Below the pieces are notes generated by a model. The model worked only from the letters and a program-made list of their open reading frames with translations, did not search any database and had not been told where the DNA came from. From Phytophthora sp. 'mugwort' (lineage: Eukaryota; Oomycota; Peronosporomycetes; Peronosporales; Peronosporaceae): a DNA stretch of 64,000 nucleotides. The DNA lies in NCBI GenBank assembly GCA_033558025.1, contig JAUCEF010000008.1:1674001-1738000 (forward strand). Reading direction: 5' to 3'. Shown here piece by piece: positions 1-11,072 of this stretch (positions within the stretch are counted from its first letter, which is position 1; the number at the start of each line of letters is the position of its first letter). The translations under genes were made by a program, and so were the position numbers.

Positions 1-1480
1 GGGATAGCGCTCTCGACAACTTGGCGTCGACCACCTCGGCCGCCATGCGGAGTTCTTCTGTTGCACGCAGCGTTCGATCTACTTCCGTAGTTCGCAGTGA
101 CCAGGCCTCTTCCAAGAGATCCTTGAGTCCGCCTGCTTATCCCCGCCACGAGGATCGAGCTCGCCGAAGAAGGTGCCTCGTTCCTCGTTCCCTTCGGTAA
201 GCGGCGCAACTTCCTCGGATCGGCCTCGGAGGCGCTTCCTGCACCATCGTCGCCCAGCGCCCCGAACCAACCAGGATCCTCACTGGATCTCGTTGTCGAC
301 GCCGTAGCTGACGCCGGCGTTGGCGACTGTGAGTTCCCGGGACGGGATCCGAGTCCAGTTCTGGCTCCGACTCAAACTCTGGCGGATCCAACGTCGATCC
401 TGTCGACTCGGATGCGATCTTCGACGACTCCGACGACTCCGACGACGACGAGCTCCAGGTAGCTCTGGCGCGATCTCGATCCAACGCCCGTCGACACAGC
501 CTTTCTGCGGAAAACTCCGGTGGCGAAGGATCATAGTTGATCAAGATATGGCCCCTGCCGAAGCCGAGGAAGAGACGGAGGGTGCGAGTCAGGTGGTCAG
601 CACCCCAAGTCTGACATCTCCGGCCGCTACACCCACTGCGGATCCCGGTCTCCAGCCGTTCGACCCTGTGGATAGCTTCACCCCAGGCTTCCATCAGCAG
701 TGGGCCGTGATCGCGGAGGAGGTGACACCTTGGGAGCCTTCCCAGGTCAGCGTGCTCACTCTCGACACCATCACGCCCCGGATCCTGATCGACTACCGGG
801 TTTTCTCGGCCGGGTGGATGTTCCCTGAGCGGCCCGGTCGCGGGGGGGGAGGCAGTTGGATCCTTCGCGTTACGAGCCTGCTCACGAAGGAGGGCATCAT
901 GGCTTTGTACAGGGAGGAGCCGTAGGAGGCTATCAACGTACTAGCGCTGGAGCCGCTGACCTTCGATCCAGCCAGATCCGCTGAAGTGGCAGCGATCGCC
1001 GCGGGCAACCAGGTCTACGAGAAGGATCACCGTCAGGCCTACTGGGAGGCCACGCACTCCTTCCCGGTCCTCAAGTCCAAGCGCGACGCACATCCGGGGT
1101 TCGCGTCCTTCTACCGTGGGCGCAAGAATCGGAGCTCACACGCTCGTGAGAAGTTCCGGATTCTGCAAGGCTAGATCTTTGGGAAAGCTCGCCGGACGGG
1201 CTATTGGGACCTGGACCTCCTACTAGATACGGTGTTCATGCACTTCCCTCAGCAATTCGAAGACACGACGTGGTTCCCCGGACGCCAAGCGGCCGCAGAG
1301 GGACGGACTCCACTCCAAGATCACTCTTCCCCAAGATCTGATCGCGGCTCTCGCGGACTGCGACAGGAACGCCCCGTGGTTCAATCACTTCCGCACGGAT
1401 CCGACTTCTCACGCGTCTCGCCAGATCGGCCGGCTTCGCATGAAGTTCTCTCCTCCCGCTCCGGATCATGAGTGGTCGGC
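1..1480 (+). pseudogene. Diverged remnant of the family-A antisense ORF
   Basis: Frames on the + strand (about 560-925, 986-1174 and 1175-1260) translate to a sequence that aligns in order with the C-terminal globular part of the antisense ORF at 51,140-51,700. Shared landmarks are a W-x-F-P segment, an H(R/L)QAYWE(A/T)TH motif and a later WDLDLL-like (here YWDLDLLLDT) segment. In-frame stops at about 925 and 1174 and frame changes show that it is broken. The upstream 300 bases are rich in Ser/Asp/Arg codons, like the low-complexity middle of the other copy. Function is unknown; I infer it is a retroelement-borne protein and not a host gene. The copy is much more diverged than other family-A pieces here and may belong to a sister family. 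The start lies outside the window or is lost. Confidence 0.6.
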
Positions 1481-2040
1481 GTCGTACGCCATTAACTTGG
1501 TAGTAGTAACGATGTGGCTTGCATGTCGTAATCCATTCAATATCAATTTGCTTCGGTCAACTTGCCTTGCGTATGTCATGATCTTGTTCGACTTTAGATC
1601 CTCCATTCATCGTCGGATCCGGCCTCGGACCCTCCATTTTTCACTGGATCCGTGATCCTTGTAGCGAGCTTAGCTATTTAACCATATCTGAATCTCCCGG
1701 TTACATGAACACTCATTCTCCTCTCCATCCTTAGGTATACAGCCTCCTTGCACCCTCCCTCTCACTTCATCCGCCGTGGCGACCAACTCGCCAGGCGGGA
1801 AGCCTCCCCCATATTCTCTCACGGCCTCCCCGCGGAGCTTCTACCAACTTCGTCACGCCTACCACCAACTAATGAGCGTGAATTTCCCTCGTTCGCAATG
1901 CAGCCTCCCTGCAAACCTTCAACCTCAGGACCACTTGCAGCAACCAGCTTGCCGCCGTGGCTTGCACACTTAAGCTCCCTCGTCCTCATTCATTGGAAAA
2001 AAAGTGGAGACCAATAACGAAGGTGACACAAGGATGAAAT
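1481..2040. other. Gene-poor stretch, partly family-A convergent-junction sequence
   Basis: No supported coding region. Around 1,740-1,800 the sequence is related to the gag-free junction between the antisense ORF and pol seen at 4,340-4,382 and 52,180-52,216, including a small hairpin (separate entry). The remainder is pyrimidine-rich and unassigned. Confidence 0.4.
1771..1798. repeat. Junction hairpin H2, diverged copy
   Basis: Inner stem TGGCGA/TCGCCA (1777-1782 and 1788-1793) around the loop CCAAC, extended by CCGCC/GGCGG with one bulged base. The loop and position match the hairpins at 4,354-4,380 and 52,191-52,215, while paired bases differ and stay complementary. Confidence 0.55.
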
Positions 2041-2571
2041 TGGACATACAGAAATTACGACGACATGAAGGCGAAGGAAGCATAGTCTTCTATGCGCATC
2101 CGCGAATTCACCGACTTCCGTGGGAAGTGCCGGACACCATCGCATGTGGTAGCGGCTATCAAGAAGCAACCCTTCAAGCAATACAGAGGAGAAGGAGCAA
2201 AGCTAGCGAAAACGATCAAAGGGCTGCAAACACAGCGATCTGTAGTGATTGGCAGGCAGAGACGCTACAATAAACCTCGAGGAGTGTCTGGGAGCACAAC
2301 AATGAACTCACGGAATATCAAGTCGGGGCGGCGTACAGAGTTGCAGTGCGGCAACTCAACTTGTTTCATGAGGGGAGACTACTGGTCAACAGCTGCAGGA
2401 AGCTGCAATCCTGTCAAGGAACGAAGGAGACAATGGAACACATCTTCTGGGAGTGCCCATCTGCACAGGCGTGCTGGAAGAGACTTATCTGTGACTGGAC
2501 CGGAGAGCGGTAGGGGCTGAGCAACATGCAAGGCTTCATAAGCAACTGCGCCAACAGGAGGGCTCCCAAGT
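2041..2571 (+). pseudogene. LINE (non-LTR retrotransposon) 3' end with zinc-binding reverse-transcriptase tail
   Basis: The frame from about 2,290 to 2,518 reads a typical C-terminal zf-RVT region of an L1-like ORF2: C-x2-C spacing, then ETMEHIFWECPSAQACW (Glu-Thr, His, Cys and Cys-Trp in the expected order), then a stop codon. The upstream 250 bases probably belong to the same ORF in other frames. Reverse transcriptase and endonuclease domains are absent, so this is a truncated dead copy. It is cut at about 2,571 by the family-A LTR. Identification rests on the zinc-binding motif alone. Confidence 0.65.
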
Positions 2572-3668
2572 CTTGAGCGTCCTGGCGGGATGTGGGGACG
2601 TGGAGAAGCGCGGAAGTCTTCGCTCTGTTGCCGTCATTGGTTCCGATCTGGGTAGTCGACCTTCGATCGGGGGCCTGGACTTGATCTGAGGCCAAGCTTG
2701 CCGTGTGGCGTTGCCCTTTTCCTTTCCTTGAGTTGCTTGACGCTTCCTTTAGCGGGTCTTGCGAGTTGAGAGTCGATCGTCGACCAAGCACTGAATGCCG
2801 ATCGATCGAGGTATGCGCTTGAGCGGAAGTCGCTAGCGTGGGGGAGGGTCGGCCCATATCCGATCCGATCTGCTCATCACAACACTAGATCTCCTACCTT
2901 AGACTGGTCGACACCTTGGGGGGCCAATGTAGTTCCCTTCTCACGGTACTTAAAAACGCCTAGGTCGTCCAGTGCAAATTCGAGTCTGATTGTTGTTTAT
3001 CCTTTTATGGCCCTATCTTCCCATCCTGAACCCTCTCTCGTACCACCTGAATCTCCTGAATCTTGCCCTTCTTTAACCACTCAACACGTACCGTCTTCAC
3101 ACTTGCCCATCCCTGAGGATGATTGCTGATCGAATCCCGGTTTTCCAGAACGCCAGATCGCCCCGATCTGTCCGATTTCGCTATCGATCCGCCCGATCTG
3201 GCAAATCCCGTATGTTCGAACCTGTATGCCGATCTGCTAGAAAGGGTGTACCGATCCGATCGAGGGCTGATCTTGATCGATTATGGTCCGCTGAATATTG
3301 ATTAGAGTCGATCCAGCCCGGTCTCGATCTACATGTCACCGATCGGTCTTGGTCCACGCCCCTTGACTCCAACCTTGATGACTGGCGCTGATCCGATCTG
3401 AGCCGATCGGGACTAAACGTGGTCCGATCCGCATGTCGCCGATCGGTCTTGATCTTCATCCCTTGCCCGGAACTGGTCTAAGATCGACCGTGATCAAGAG
3501 TCGATCGGGAGTGACTGTGGTCATATAAATAGATCGGTCACGATCTGGGCCGCTGTCAAACTCGCTTTCCGCCCGCTGTCAGTTGTCCTCTGGTTAATTT
3601 TTTCCACCTATCTCGCAGATCGGCTCGTTGCCGCGGGATTTGAGATTCTTATTCGACGCTTCTCCACA
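2572..3668 (-). mobile_element. Family-A LTR (3' LTR), truncated
   Basis: Homologous along its length to the complete LTRs at 15,791-17,356 and 47,547-49,101, but lacking about 180 bp at the low-coordinate end, where it abuts the LINE remnant. The high-coordinate end CTTCTCCACA is the LTR start on the minus strand. It is preceded on that strand by a polypurine tract (3,669-3,682), so this is the 3' LTR of a minus-strand element. It is very rich in GATC-containing short motifs, as are the other copies. Confidence 0.85.
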
Positions 3669-3682
3669 ATTGCCCCCTGTCC
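3669..3682 (-). promoter_or_regulatory. Polypurine tract of family-A element
   Basis: On the minus strand this reads GGACAGGGGGCAAT immediately before the LTR start TGTGGAGAAG. It fixes the element's sense orientation as minus, the same as pol. Confidence 0.65.
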
Positions 3683-3861
3683 GAAGTCGTCGCCGTGCAA
3701 AAGCCCCACTCGGTCACATTCTTCAAACCGTCTATTTAGGCCAGACTACTCATTCCGGAACTCGGATCCATCTGGGTCCATTTTCATCTCTTCGAGCTTG
3801 CAAATATGCATAACTTCACACATACATCCCATTTCCTCCGATCTGTGGCCTTCCCACAGAT
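3683..3861. other. Internally deleted family-A 3' region with hairpin H1 (3,841-3,861)
   Basis: 3,683 to about 3,745 matches the sequence between the polypurine tract and the antisense ORF at 49,116-49,195. It then jumps to sequence matching 52,060-52,174, so the whole antisense ORF (about 2.85 kb) is deleted. Hairpin H1: ATCTGTGG (3,841-3,848), loop CCTTC, CCACAGAT (3,854-3,861). The copy at 52,152-52,174 has a G-C pair changed to A-T with pairing kept. Confidence 0.6.
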
Positions 3862-3862
3862 T

Positions 3863-4331
3863 TGACGGGGGTCACACGCACCCTGACCTGAGGAAGCGTA
3901 GCTTCTAACCGAGACAGACACCCTCCGTCTCTGTCTTCTTATCGCACAAGGAAAGCTTGGCTTTCCTATAGTCCGTGGGATAGGGTTCCCACGACTTGCG
4001 AACTTCTAGGTTAGATTTTAACTGAGTCTTTATTGACATGCTCCAATGTTCCTACTTACTGTAAACTGCCTAATTAATGCATCCCCTAAGTCACCAGCTT
4101 CTCAATGGGTGGTTCTCAAGCCATGTCTCCTTCCTAAGTGCGATTCGTACCTAAAGGTGTCTCTCGCCTAGGTATGATTCGTACCTAGCTGGGTCTCTCG
4201 TTTAAGTGCGACCCGTACTTATTGGTGCGTCTTCTCTCCTAGACACGATCCGTACCTAATGAGTGGCGCCCCATAGTGTGTGGTCACACCAACTGGTCAT
4301 GGGCCATCCATCAGGAACACGCCCCATTACA
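3863..4331. mobile_element. Possible solo LTR of a third family inserted in junction hairpin H1
   Basis: This 469-bp segment is absent from the otherwise collinear copy at 52,152-52,190. It begins TGACGGGGGTC, ends GCCCCATTACA (TG..CA), and lies between ACAGAT and ATAGAT, consistent with a 6-bp target duplication with one change. It has no ORF of note and contains a short tandem array (4,134-4,267). The boundary call is good to a few bases; the class is inferred. Confidence 0.5.
4134..4267. repeat. Tandem repeat, about four imperfect units of 34-38 bp
   Basis: Each unit has the form CTAAGTGCGAYYCGTACCTA followed by a GGTGTCTCTC-like stretch. Units start near 4,134, 4,168, 4,203 and 4,239. 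Confidence 0.65.
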
Positions 4332-4353
4332 ATAGATCCTTCTTCCGACCCGT

Positions 4354-4380
4354 CGTCGCGGTGACCAACTCACCGCGACG
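4354..4380. repeat. Junction hairpin H2, perfect 11-bp stem
   Basis: CGTCGCGGTGA (4,354-4,364), loop CCAAC, TCACCGCGACG (4,370-4,380). It lies between the 3' end of pol on the minus strand and the deleted antisense ORF on the plus strand. See the copies at 1,771 and 52,191. Confidence 0.7.
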
Positions 4381-4484
4381 GTCGAACATGACCCTCCTTC
4401 CCACCCCGATCTCACTGTTCCTCATGGGACTGCATCACACCGAAACGATCCCGGTTAGCCTGTCCCCGAAGAAAATCGTGGAGG
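4381..4484 (-). pseudogene. Family-A pol C-terminal tail, fused to family B
   Basis: On the minus strand this is collinear with 52,229-52,300, the last codons of the family-A polyprotein after the chromodomain. The match stops at about 4,484, where family-B integrase sequence starts. The missing upstream part of this polyprotein is what lies immediately left of 29,176 on the other strand. Confidence 0.7.
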
Positions 4485-6720
4485 GCGGAAAACGCCATCC
4501 AGGAACAGCTTCACAGCCTGTTCCCCGGTCACTGCGTCTTTGGCCGGAGCAAGACGCACCATCTTACTCAGATGGCACACGAACACCATGATGCCGGTGT
4601 TTCCGTGGCCGTCAGCTGGAAGTCCGAAGATGAAATCCAAACTCATCGACTTCCAACAGTCCGCTGGAACGGGCAGGCTCTGCAAAGGAGCCGAGGCGTG
4701 CCCGGCGGGTTTCACCCGCTGACATGTTTCACATGTCTTCACGTACTGTGCGACCCACTTATAATGTGCGCCCACCAAAAGTACTGAGAAACCGATTGGA
4801 AGATCTTCTCGCGGCCCAAGTGACCGCTGGACGGCGCATCGTGCGCCTCCTGTAGGATGTCAAACTTGAGATCCTCGTCGTTTGGAACGACTACCCGAGG
4901 GGGTTCATGGGGCTCCACTCGATAATAGAGCAGGCCATCGGCCCACTCGTATCGATGGAGCCGAGCTCTCTGACGTGGCGTGAGCCACTCGGCCTTGGCT
5001 TCCTTGCCAGCGGCCAGGAAACGCACCAAAGGTGCCAGGACTTCGTCGCCCCGATACGCCATGCGTATCTGATCATATAGATCGGTCGTGGTGCGACTTA
5101 TGTTCGCCAGCTCATAGTCCGGCCTGCGTGACAACGCATCGGCAAGCGCGTTGAGCTTGCCAGGTTGTACTCGACGCAGAAGTTATATTACGCGAAGAAG
5201 GACAGCCACCTCGCCATCCTTTGGGACAGATGGGCGAGTTTGTCGCCGTCCGTAGGGATGCCTGATCTGTGTAGATCACAAAGGGCTGAGAACCCAGGAG
5301 GTGCACCCCGAACTTGACAAGGGCGTACTTCATGGCAAGCAGCTCCTTGTCATAAACGGAGTAGTTCCGTTCGGCAGCCTTGAGCTGCCTGGACTGAAAC
5401 GAGATCACTCGTTCACGTCCTGCTGCATCGTGCTGCAGCAATGCACCCCGATTGCATAATCGTGATGCATCACAGACGACGCTGAACGGCTTCATCTCGT
5501 CCGGCAGTGCCAAGACAGACGCCTTCTGTAGGCTCGCCTTGACATTGTCAAAAAAGGCCTCCTGGTGCTCACGCCCCCAGTGCCAGTCGGTATCCTTCTT
5601 CAGAAGATCCGACAAGGGTCTAACCAGACCCGCGTACCCTTCGCTGTACTTATGGAGGTAGTTGGCTAAACCCGGCCACTTCCTCAGTTCCTCGAAGGAC
5701 CTGAGGAAATTGGCTTTGACCTTCTCCGGGTCGGCTCGAATGCCGACGTTGTTAACGCAGCAACCGAGATCTTTGATCTCTTGCGCCGCGAAGACGCACT
5801 TGTCGATGTTGGCATAGAGCTTGTTCGCTCTCATGACCTCCAACACTCGACGGAGGTGCTCCGAATGCATCTCCATAGCCGTCTTGCCTCTCTCGGCACG
5901 GCTATGGACGAAGATGTCGTTGAAGTACGACTGTGCGTACGCGCGCAGTGATCTAAACAACTGCGTGGCCAGGCGATTGAACGTCGTCGGGGCATTAGAC
6001 AGGCCCTGTGGCATCACCAGCCACTCCAGAGCATACCGCTCGGGGTGCTCACTGCGGTGAGCGGGATGTCGCTCTCGCGCATCAGGATCTGGTAGTATCC
6101 ATCCACCAGATCTACGGCGCTGTATAACTCGCACCCGGCCATGTTGTTTACCAGCACATCCTTTCGCGGGATGGGTGTCTGGGCCGGTACCTTTGCGCTG
6201 TTCAGCTTATTAAAAGCACGAACCAGACGCCACTTCCTGTTCGGCTTCCGAACGCAGAAGGTTGGCGTCGAGTGCGGGGATTTCGATTCCCGCACCATGC
6301 CTGCCTTGGCCTTTGCGGCAAAGAAGGCATCAATGACCTCGCACTGCTCTCGAGGCAGTGGTCATTGTCTGGTGACACAGTACTTTGTACCCGGCACGAG
6401 ATCAATCTCGTGCCTGATCCCACGATCCGGTGGGATTTGAAACGGTGGATCCTTAGACACCACGTCCTCGAACTCCTTCATCAAAGCATACAAGGGATCC
6501 TTCGGGTTCTTGAGAATCACAGAACCCCAGCGCGAGGCACGCTGGGAGGAGAATGCCTCCAGGATGCCCTCGTTCATAATCGAGGAGGAATTCAATTCCT
6601 CTGTAGTGGACTCTGCTCAGAGTACCATCTCCGCGTTCCTGCCTTCGGGTCGGCCAGGAAATCTGTCGGCGTCAACTCTTCGAAGTTCAGGAGCTCTGAC
6701 ACTTCTGGCAGCGGCTCTAG
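4485..6720 (-). pseudogene. pol: Family-B pol: reverse transcriptase, RNase H and N-terminal half of integrase
   Basis: Minus-strand order is: RT N-terminal region (about 6,600-6,300), RT palm (6,298-5,800), RNase H (about 5,640-5,280, with the YSVYDKELLAMKYAL signature), integrase H2C2 zinc finger (EAHDAPSSGHLG ... CETCQRVKP, about 4,870-4,700) and the first part of the integrase core with catalytic Asp in MSLDFIFGLP. The core ends abruptly after LFLDGVFR at about 4,485; the rest of the domain is at 29,176 onward. At least three frame changes are needed. The RT active-site box reads YFNDI where YFDDI is expected, so a catalytic Asp is lost. This is a dead copy; it belongs to the chromodomain-bearing Ty3/gypsy type judged from the 3' half. 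Confidence 0.85.
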
Positions 6721-6879
6721 CTGGATGCCGCCTGCCTTGACCCGATGGCCGGTCTCACCGTCGAGGATGTGATAACACCCTTCGACCGGCCGCGTCGGAA
6801 GAACCCGGGCCCTGGGTTCCGAGTCGCTTGAAGCGACTCCAGTCTGAAATGACTGCAGACTCGACTTGCGGTGTCGATT

Positions 6880-7230
6880 ATGTCGTTAACGGCGACTGTG
6901 ACGTGGTACTTTGTTACCCACGTCTGTGGACGTCTCATTGACGACGTCCAAAGCTTCTAGAGCTTCGTGTGGAACAAGGTTACCCACACAGGAAGCGTAT
7001 TCTGCGCCGACTTCGCCAGTTTCTGTCTGGGTGACACGGTGTGGAACAAGGTTACCCACACAGGAAGCGCCTCGCTCGTCTTCCTCGCCAGTTTCAGTCT
7101 GGGTGACTTGGTGTGGACCTAGGTTACCCACCTGGTCGGTGCCTCCGGGCACCGCCACTATTGAAGCCTGAGCCGCCGGTCTAGATTCCGGTTGGGGTCG
7201 AGGGCTATCCTGCAAGGACTGCCGCACTAG
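6880..7230 (-). repeat. Linker of family-B polyprotein with 72-bp tandem repeats
   Basis: One open frame on the minus strand (6,886-7,227) contains about 2.5 copies of a 24-residue unit carrying TQTETGE and CVGNLVPH. At DNA level the unit is about 72 bp, spanning about 6,965-7,135, with GGTTACCCACACAGGAAGCG-like cores. It lies between protease and reverse transcriptase. The repeat frame stays open, so it probably expanded while under coding constraint. Function unknown. Confidence 0.65.
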
Positions 7231-7299
7231 GTGCAGCTTCTGCTGCCACCGCTTCTAGGGAGTCGCTCAATATGTCGGCGGCTCCCAAGAACTCACTGG

Positions 7300-7735
7300 A
7301 TGCTCTTACATCCCGGCGTCCCTTTCGGACGCCCCAGTTCCTGGCAGAGGTGGGACATGACTCACCAATGCTCTGCCAGTAACTGCGGGCCGGCTGGCCC
7401 CGATGGCTTTGTTTCGCCAATCGATCCATGGCTCATGTTTCTCGAGCCAGGTCATGCCCAGGATCAAGTCATACTTGCCCATCTCTAGGACAGTAAACTG
7501 CTTCATGCTGTCGAAGTCCTCGAACTTCACAGCTAGATCCACATGGATCTTGGGAACGGTAATCACCGTTCCGTCGGCCAGTTGTACTGACACTGTCCCG
7601 TTGCCTTTGTTTTCTCGTAAAGCATCGACCAACTTGTTGCTGTTCTCTGCTACAGTCTGGCGGCGTGCGAAGTTCTTTCGACGCCCCGGAGTCTATCAAG
7701 ACTCGGAAGGGATGGGTATATCCCCGTACACTTAC
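7300..7735 (-). pseudogene. Family-B aspartic protease
   Basis: The minus strand reads a retropepsin-like domain: LIDSGAS active site (about 7,695) followed, after a one-base frame slip at about 7,680, by roughly 100 residues with the LADGTVITVPKI and DLILGMTWLEKHEPWIDW segments typical of gypsy proteases. The frame slip inactivates it. It lies between the CCHC gag and the repeat linker, the normal gag-PR-RT order. Confidence 0.75.
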
Positions 7736-7873
7736 GTGTACTACTAGCAGCTCAACGCTGCCATTCTTCGATTCGAGAGTGCAAAGACTCTCAGGGGCTA
7801 AGTCTCCATGGTGCGCGCCCCCCCGGGCACCGCTCCTGAAGACTTAGATCTTCCCCAGTAGGGCGCCCCGCCC

Positions 7874-8870
7874 CTACTGGTGTCCTGCGTTCCCCTGCTC
7901 GTAGGGTCGCGGTCTGTGCCAGCGACCATTGAGCGCGACGGGCTTGGGAGGGAAACGCTTTCGTTGTCCCCCCGCAGGACAGGCACGTGCTATGTGCCCT
8001 AGCTTACCACAGCTATAGCAGCGAATATCTATGCTGCTCAGCGAGCCCAAGTTCCATGTGGGAACTGGCCCGCTCGGGCCCCACGACTTGGTGTCGCTGC
8101 CCCTGGCCACATCGCCGTCGGCGTGCGGGCCTGGCGGTGACTGTACTCCTCTTGGAGGGCGACCTGGTATCGCCTCTTCCAGAGTATTGACCTGCACCCG
8201 AAATAGCTGGGTGCGGGCCGGGCCCACTCTTAGGCCGTCCATAAACACCGTCACCTTGGTGTGCTCATGGAGTGGGTATCCGACGAGGGATGCGGTGAGC
8301 TTCCGTATCTCCTGGATGTACTCGTGCAGCTCACGTCTTCCTTGTTTACATGACAGGAAGCGTGACCGCTTGCGGTACTCATAGTTCGCCGGGAGGAACG
8401 CGGCTCTGAGCTGTTCACACAGCTGAGCCCAGTATGCGAAGCATCCAGGCGTTGTCGCTTCCCGCGTATACGCCCAACTCTTAGCACGCCCGCTAAGGTT
8501 GGAGAGGGCGAAAGCACTCGGAAGTGCTCCGAGGAGATGAGAGCAGCATCCATTGCGAGCTCTACTTCTCGCACCCAGAAGTGAAGGTTTTCACCTTCCT
8601 TCCCTTCATATGGGTTTACCTTCTGCCTCAGCGGCTTGGGGTAGACCGGTTTCGGCTTTGTGGCCGGAGCTTGCAGGTTGCTCCGAAGATGTTCGATGAG
8701 CCCCCGCTCATACATATCGAACTCGGTCACGCGTTCGACCTGCGCAGCTTGCGTTGACGACGCCAAGCTGCGCAAGGCATCCATTCCAAAGATGCCAGTC
8801 ATCTTACGAACGGACTCGAACTGTGAGTCGTTCAGATGAGGAAACTCATCCGGTCCATGTTGCTAGGACC
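7874..8870 (-). pseudogene. gag: Family-B gag with CCHC zinc knuckle
   Basis: Two minus-strand frames join near 8,515. The N-terminal part contains YEGKEGENLHFWVREVELAM. The second contains SWAYTREATTPGCF, an RKRSRFLSCKQGRREL core typical of the retrotransposon gag (capsid) family, and a CYSCGKLGHIARAC knuckle (C-x2-C-x4-H-x4-C) at about 8,015. The original start is probably the ATG near 8,863, followed by a second frame slip and an in-frame stop. Gag packages element RNA; this copy is broken. Confidence 0.8.
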
Positions 8871-9028
8871 CAGAGGTTTCAGGTAGTAACCTGCGTAGAC
8901 GCGGATTGACTACAAGTGCTACCAAGTCTGGCGGGGCACACAGCACCTTGCGCACAGGAGGTGTGACTTCCGGAGAGTATACAAATTCTCAGTGAACGGC
9001 AGTTCACTAGTTCCTGACCTGCGGGACT

Positions 9029-9257
9029 GTTACCAAAATTAGGTACGTTTAAGACTGAATATATTTATAGGTGACCCCTTTTAATGCGTCTACATACTAA
9101 CTATTAGTCACCTATAAAGTACCCTAGATGTTATCCTATTGAGTGGCTCTGAGATCTTTGTACCATATCTGTGGTACATATCCATGGCGTCATTACCGTC
9201 GACGTCATAGTGATGATTGGCAACATCACTTAGTGTACTTGGGTATACCCCGTTACA
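9029..9257 (-). mobile_element. Family-B 5' LTR
   Basis: On the minus strand it begins TGTAACGGGG at 9,257 and ends TTTTGGTAACA at 9,029. It aligns with the LTR at 32,101-32,364 except for a 35-bp internal gap. The leader between it and gag (8,930-9,028) also matches 32,365-32,466. The 3' boundary is uncertain by a few bases, because TGGTAACAGTCCC could instead be the start of a tRNA primer-binding site. Confidence 0.8.
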
Positions 9258-11070
9258 GGGTTCCCGTAGAATCCTACATCAAGGCATTCGCTAATGGGAT
9301 CAACAGCAAAACTACCCATATGCGAGTCCGCGTTAAATAAAAACAGACGCCGAATGAGGCAGTGTAAATTGCCAAAGACAATTGTGGCGAACTTGGCGAA
9401 GGATTCAAGATTACTGACTGGTATGTTACCAAACGGCGGTACCAGAAGAACGATATTGCGTCAGGGAAAACCGATAGCTCGCCAAGAAGAAGACGACGAC
9501 AGCAGGCTTGTCCCATCAGATTGACTGGAAAGAGCTGGGCTTGTGTTTCAGCGGGGAAGATCCGCCGAGCTTTGGCACCGAAGGAAATTGGTCACCGGAT
9601 TCGCCAAAACAACGAAGCAAGCCTCTCTCAATTGCAGCCTTACAAATCATGATGCTGGTAGCAGGATTGACGCGCGAAGGCCCAGGGCACACAGACGGTA
9701 CCCGGCAAACCGAGGGCATTCCGAGCGCTGGAGGTGAAGGTAGCGAGAAGCACCGACGCTGAAGATAACCGACACCAGCATTACGCGAGATGTCGAGGCG
9801 CGATGCGGTCATAGCAGTAAATTATGTTACTGGTGGATACCAGTTACACCAGCAGTAGTGACTATACTAGCGGCCAAGGTCTCGGCTACGAAACGGGAAC
9901 CTGCTGGGGGACGTCGAAGTACAACAGGAAGTGAAATTACCGACAGTCGGACAACCGGCCGATCACTCAGCGGAAGGCAGAAGCCGCGTGCGGTTGCCGT
10001 GGAAAATTGGCCACTAGTGGCGAGAGTGTGAGCAACGTATACTGGCCACGCAGCCATCGAATACACAGCGCCAAGTCAATCCGTCAGCCAGAAGCAATTC
10101 CAAGGCGAGTGGCTCTGCACCGATACTGCCAACGGAAAACCTGCAGCTACAGTACAGGCGGGGGCTTTACTGTCGGAAGGCGAGCCAAGCCGCAAAGAAG
10201 AAGAAGAAGCAATGGCGCTCGGCGAGGCGAACAGAGCGGCACAAGAAGATATTTGGCAGGGCGTAGCAGTGCTTACTCTGTTGTCGTGGAGGACGCCGGT
10301 GTTTTCACCAAGGGGAATAGTGACGATGGAAGCAGCGACAGAGCGAATCAGGCGGGGCCAAACTATCGAGAAGTCCTGTGGGCGGAAGGACGGAGAAAGC
10401 AGGGCAAAACATACCAATACCTGTGGCTGAGAGTAAAGGAAGGGAGCAGATAAGGGCAATTCCGACCGCCAAGGACTACGAAGAAGACGAGCGAAAGGCC
10501 AGCGACAATGAGAACAGTACTGCCGCCGAGCCTACTGGCTGCAGTTCTCCATGGAGCTGCTGCTGCAGTTGTTGATGGTGGCGCTCCCACAGATAGATCT
10601 CTCGCTGGTGGGGTTCTCCGGATTGTTGTTCTCGCTGGGTGGAGTTTTCCGGATTGTTGTTCTCGCTAGTGGCGTTCTCGCTGAACTAGCTGTTGGTGAA
10701 GGGCCTAGGCTCGCTCGTGGCGCTGATAGAGGTTTGCTCGCGCTGAAGAAGTTGGTGTTTCGGTCGTCGTGTTGGACATGCCTCTTGCGTCGTTGAGACC
10801 CGCTGATGTTGTGGTTGGCGTTAGTTCTCTTGGGCGTATTGCTGGTGTGGAACTAAACAGCTAGGAGATCTTCTGGCTGCTGTAAGGGAAATCTCCTCAT
10901 GAGGCATGTGGGAAGATCTTGTTGGTGACGCAGGGAGTGCAAAGACATAGATACCGGCGGTGTCAAGCACAGAAACCTTCGTGTTGGAGCTCGAGTGTCG
11001 CAAACGGCGATCTGCGATCTCGGTAGCTCTGTGGCATGCGTCGCATAGTCCCCGTGACATCACTAGCCTC
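9258..11070. other. Unassigned stretch without a recognised gene
   Basis: Several short frames on the + strand (for example 9,294-9,524, 10,007-10,453 and 10,378-10,575) are rich in Arg, Gln and Lys and change frame repeatedly. They look like the decayed low-complexity part of a mobile-element protein, but I could not recognise a family. Confidence 0.35.
10601..10682. repeat. Tandem repeat, 30-31 bp unit, about 2.7 copies
   Basis: Units CTCGCTGGTGG...GATTGTTGTT at 10,601-10,630 and 10,631-10,661, then a partial third. Confidence 0.7.
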
Positions 11071-11072
11071 TA

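Noticed and set aside
137..694. Long minus-strand frames over 1-900
   Set aside because: Mirror frames of a GATC/Ser-Arg-rich plus-strand coding remnant; no homology to anything else in the window.
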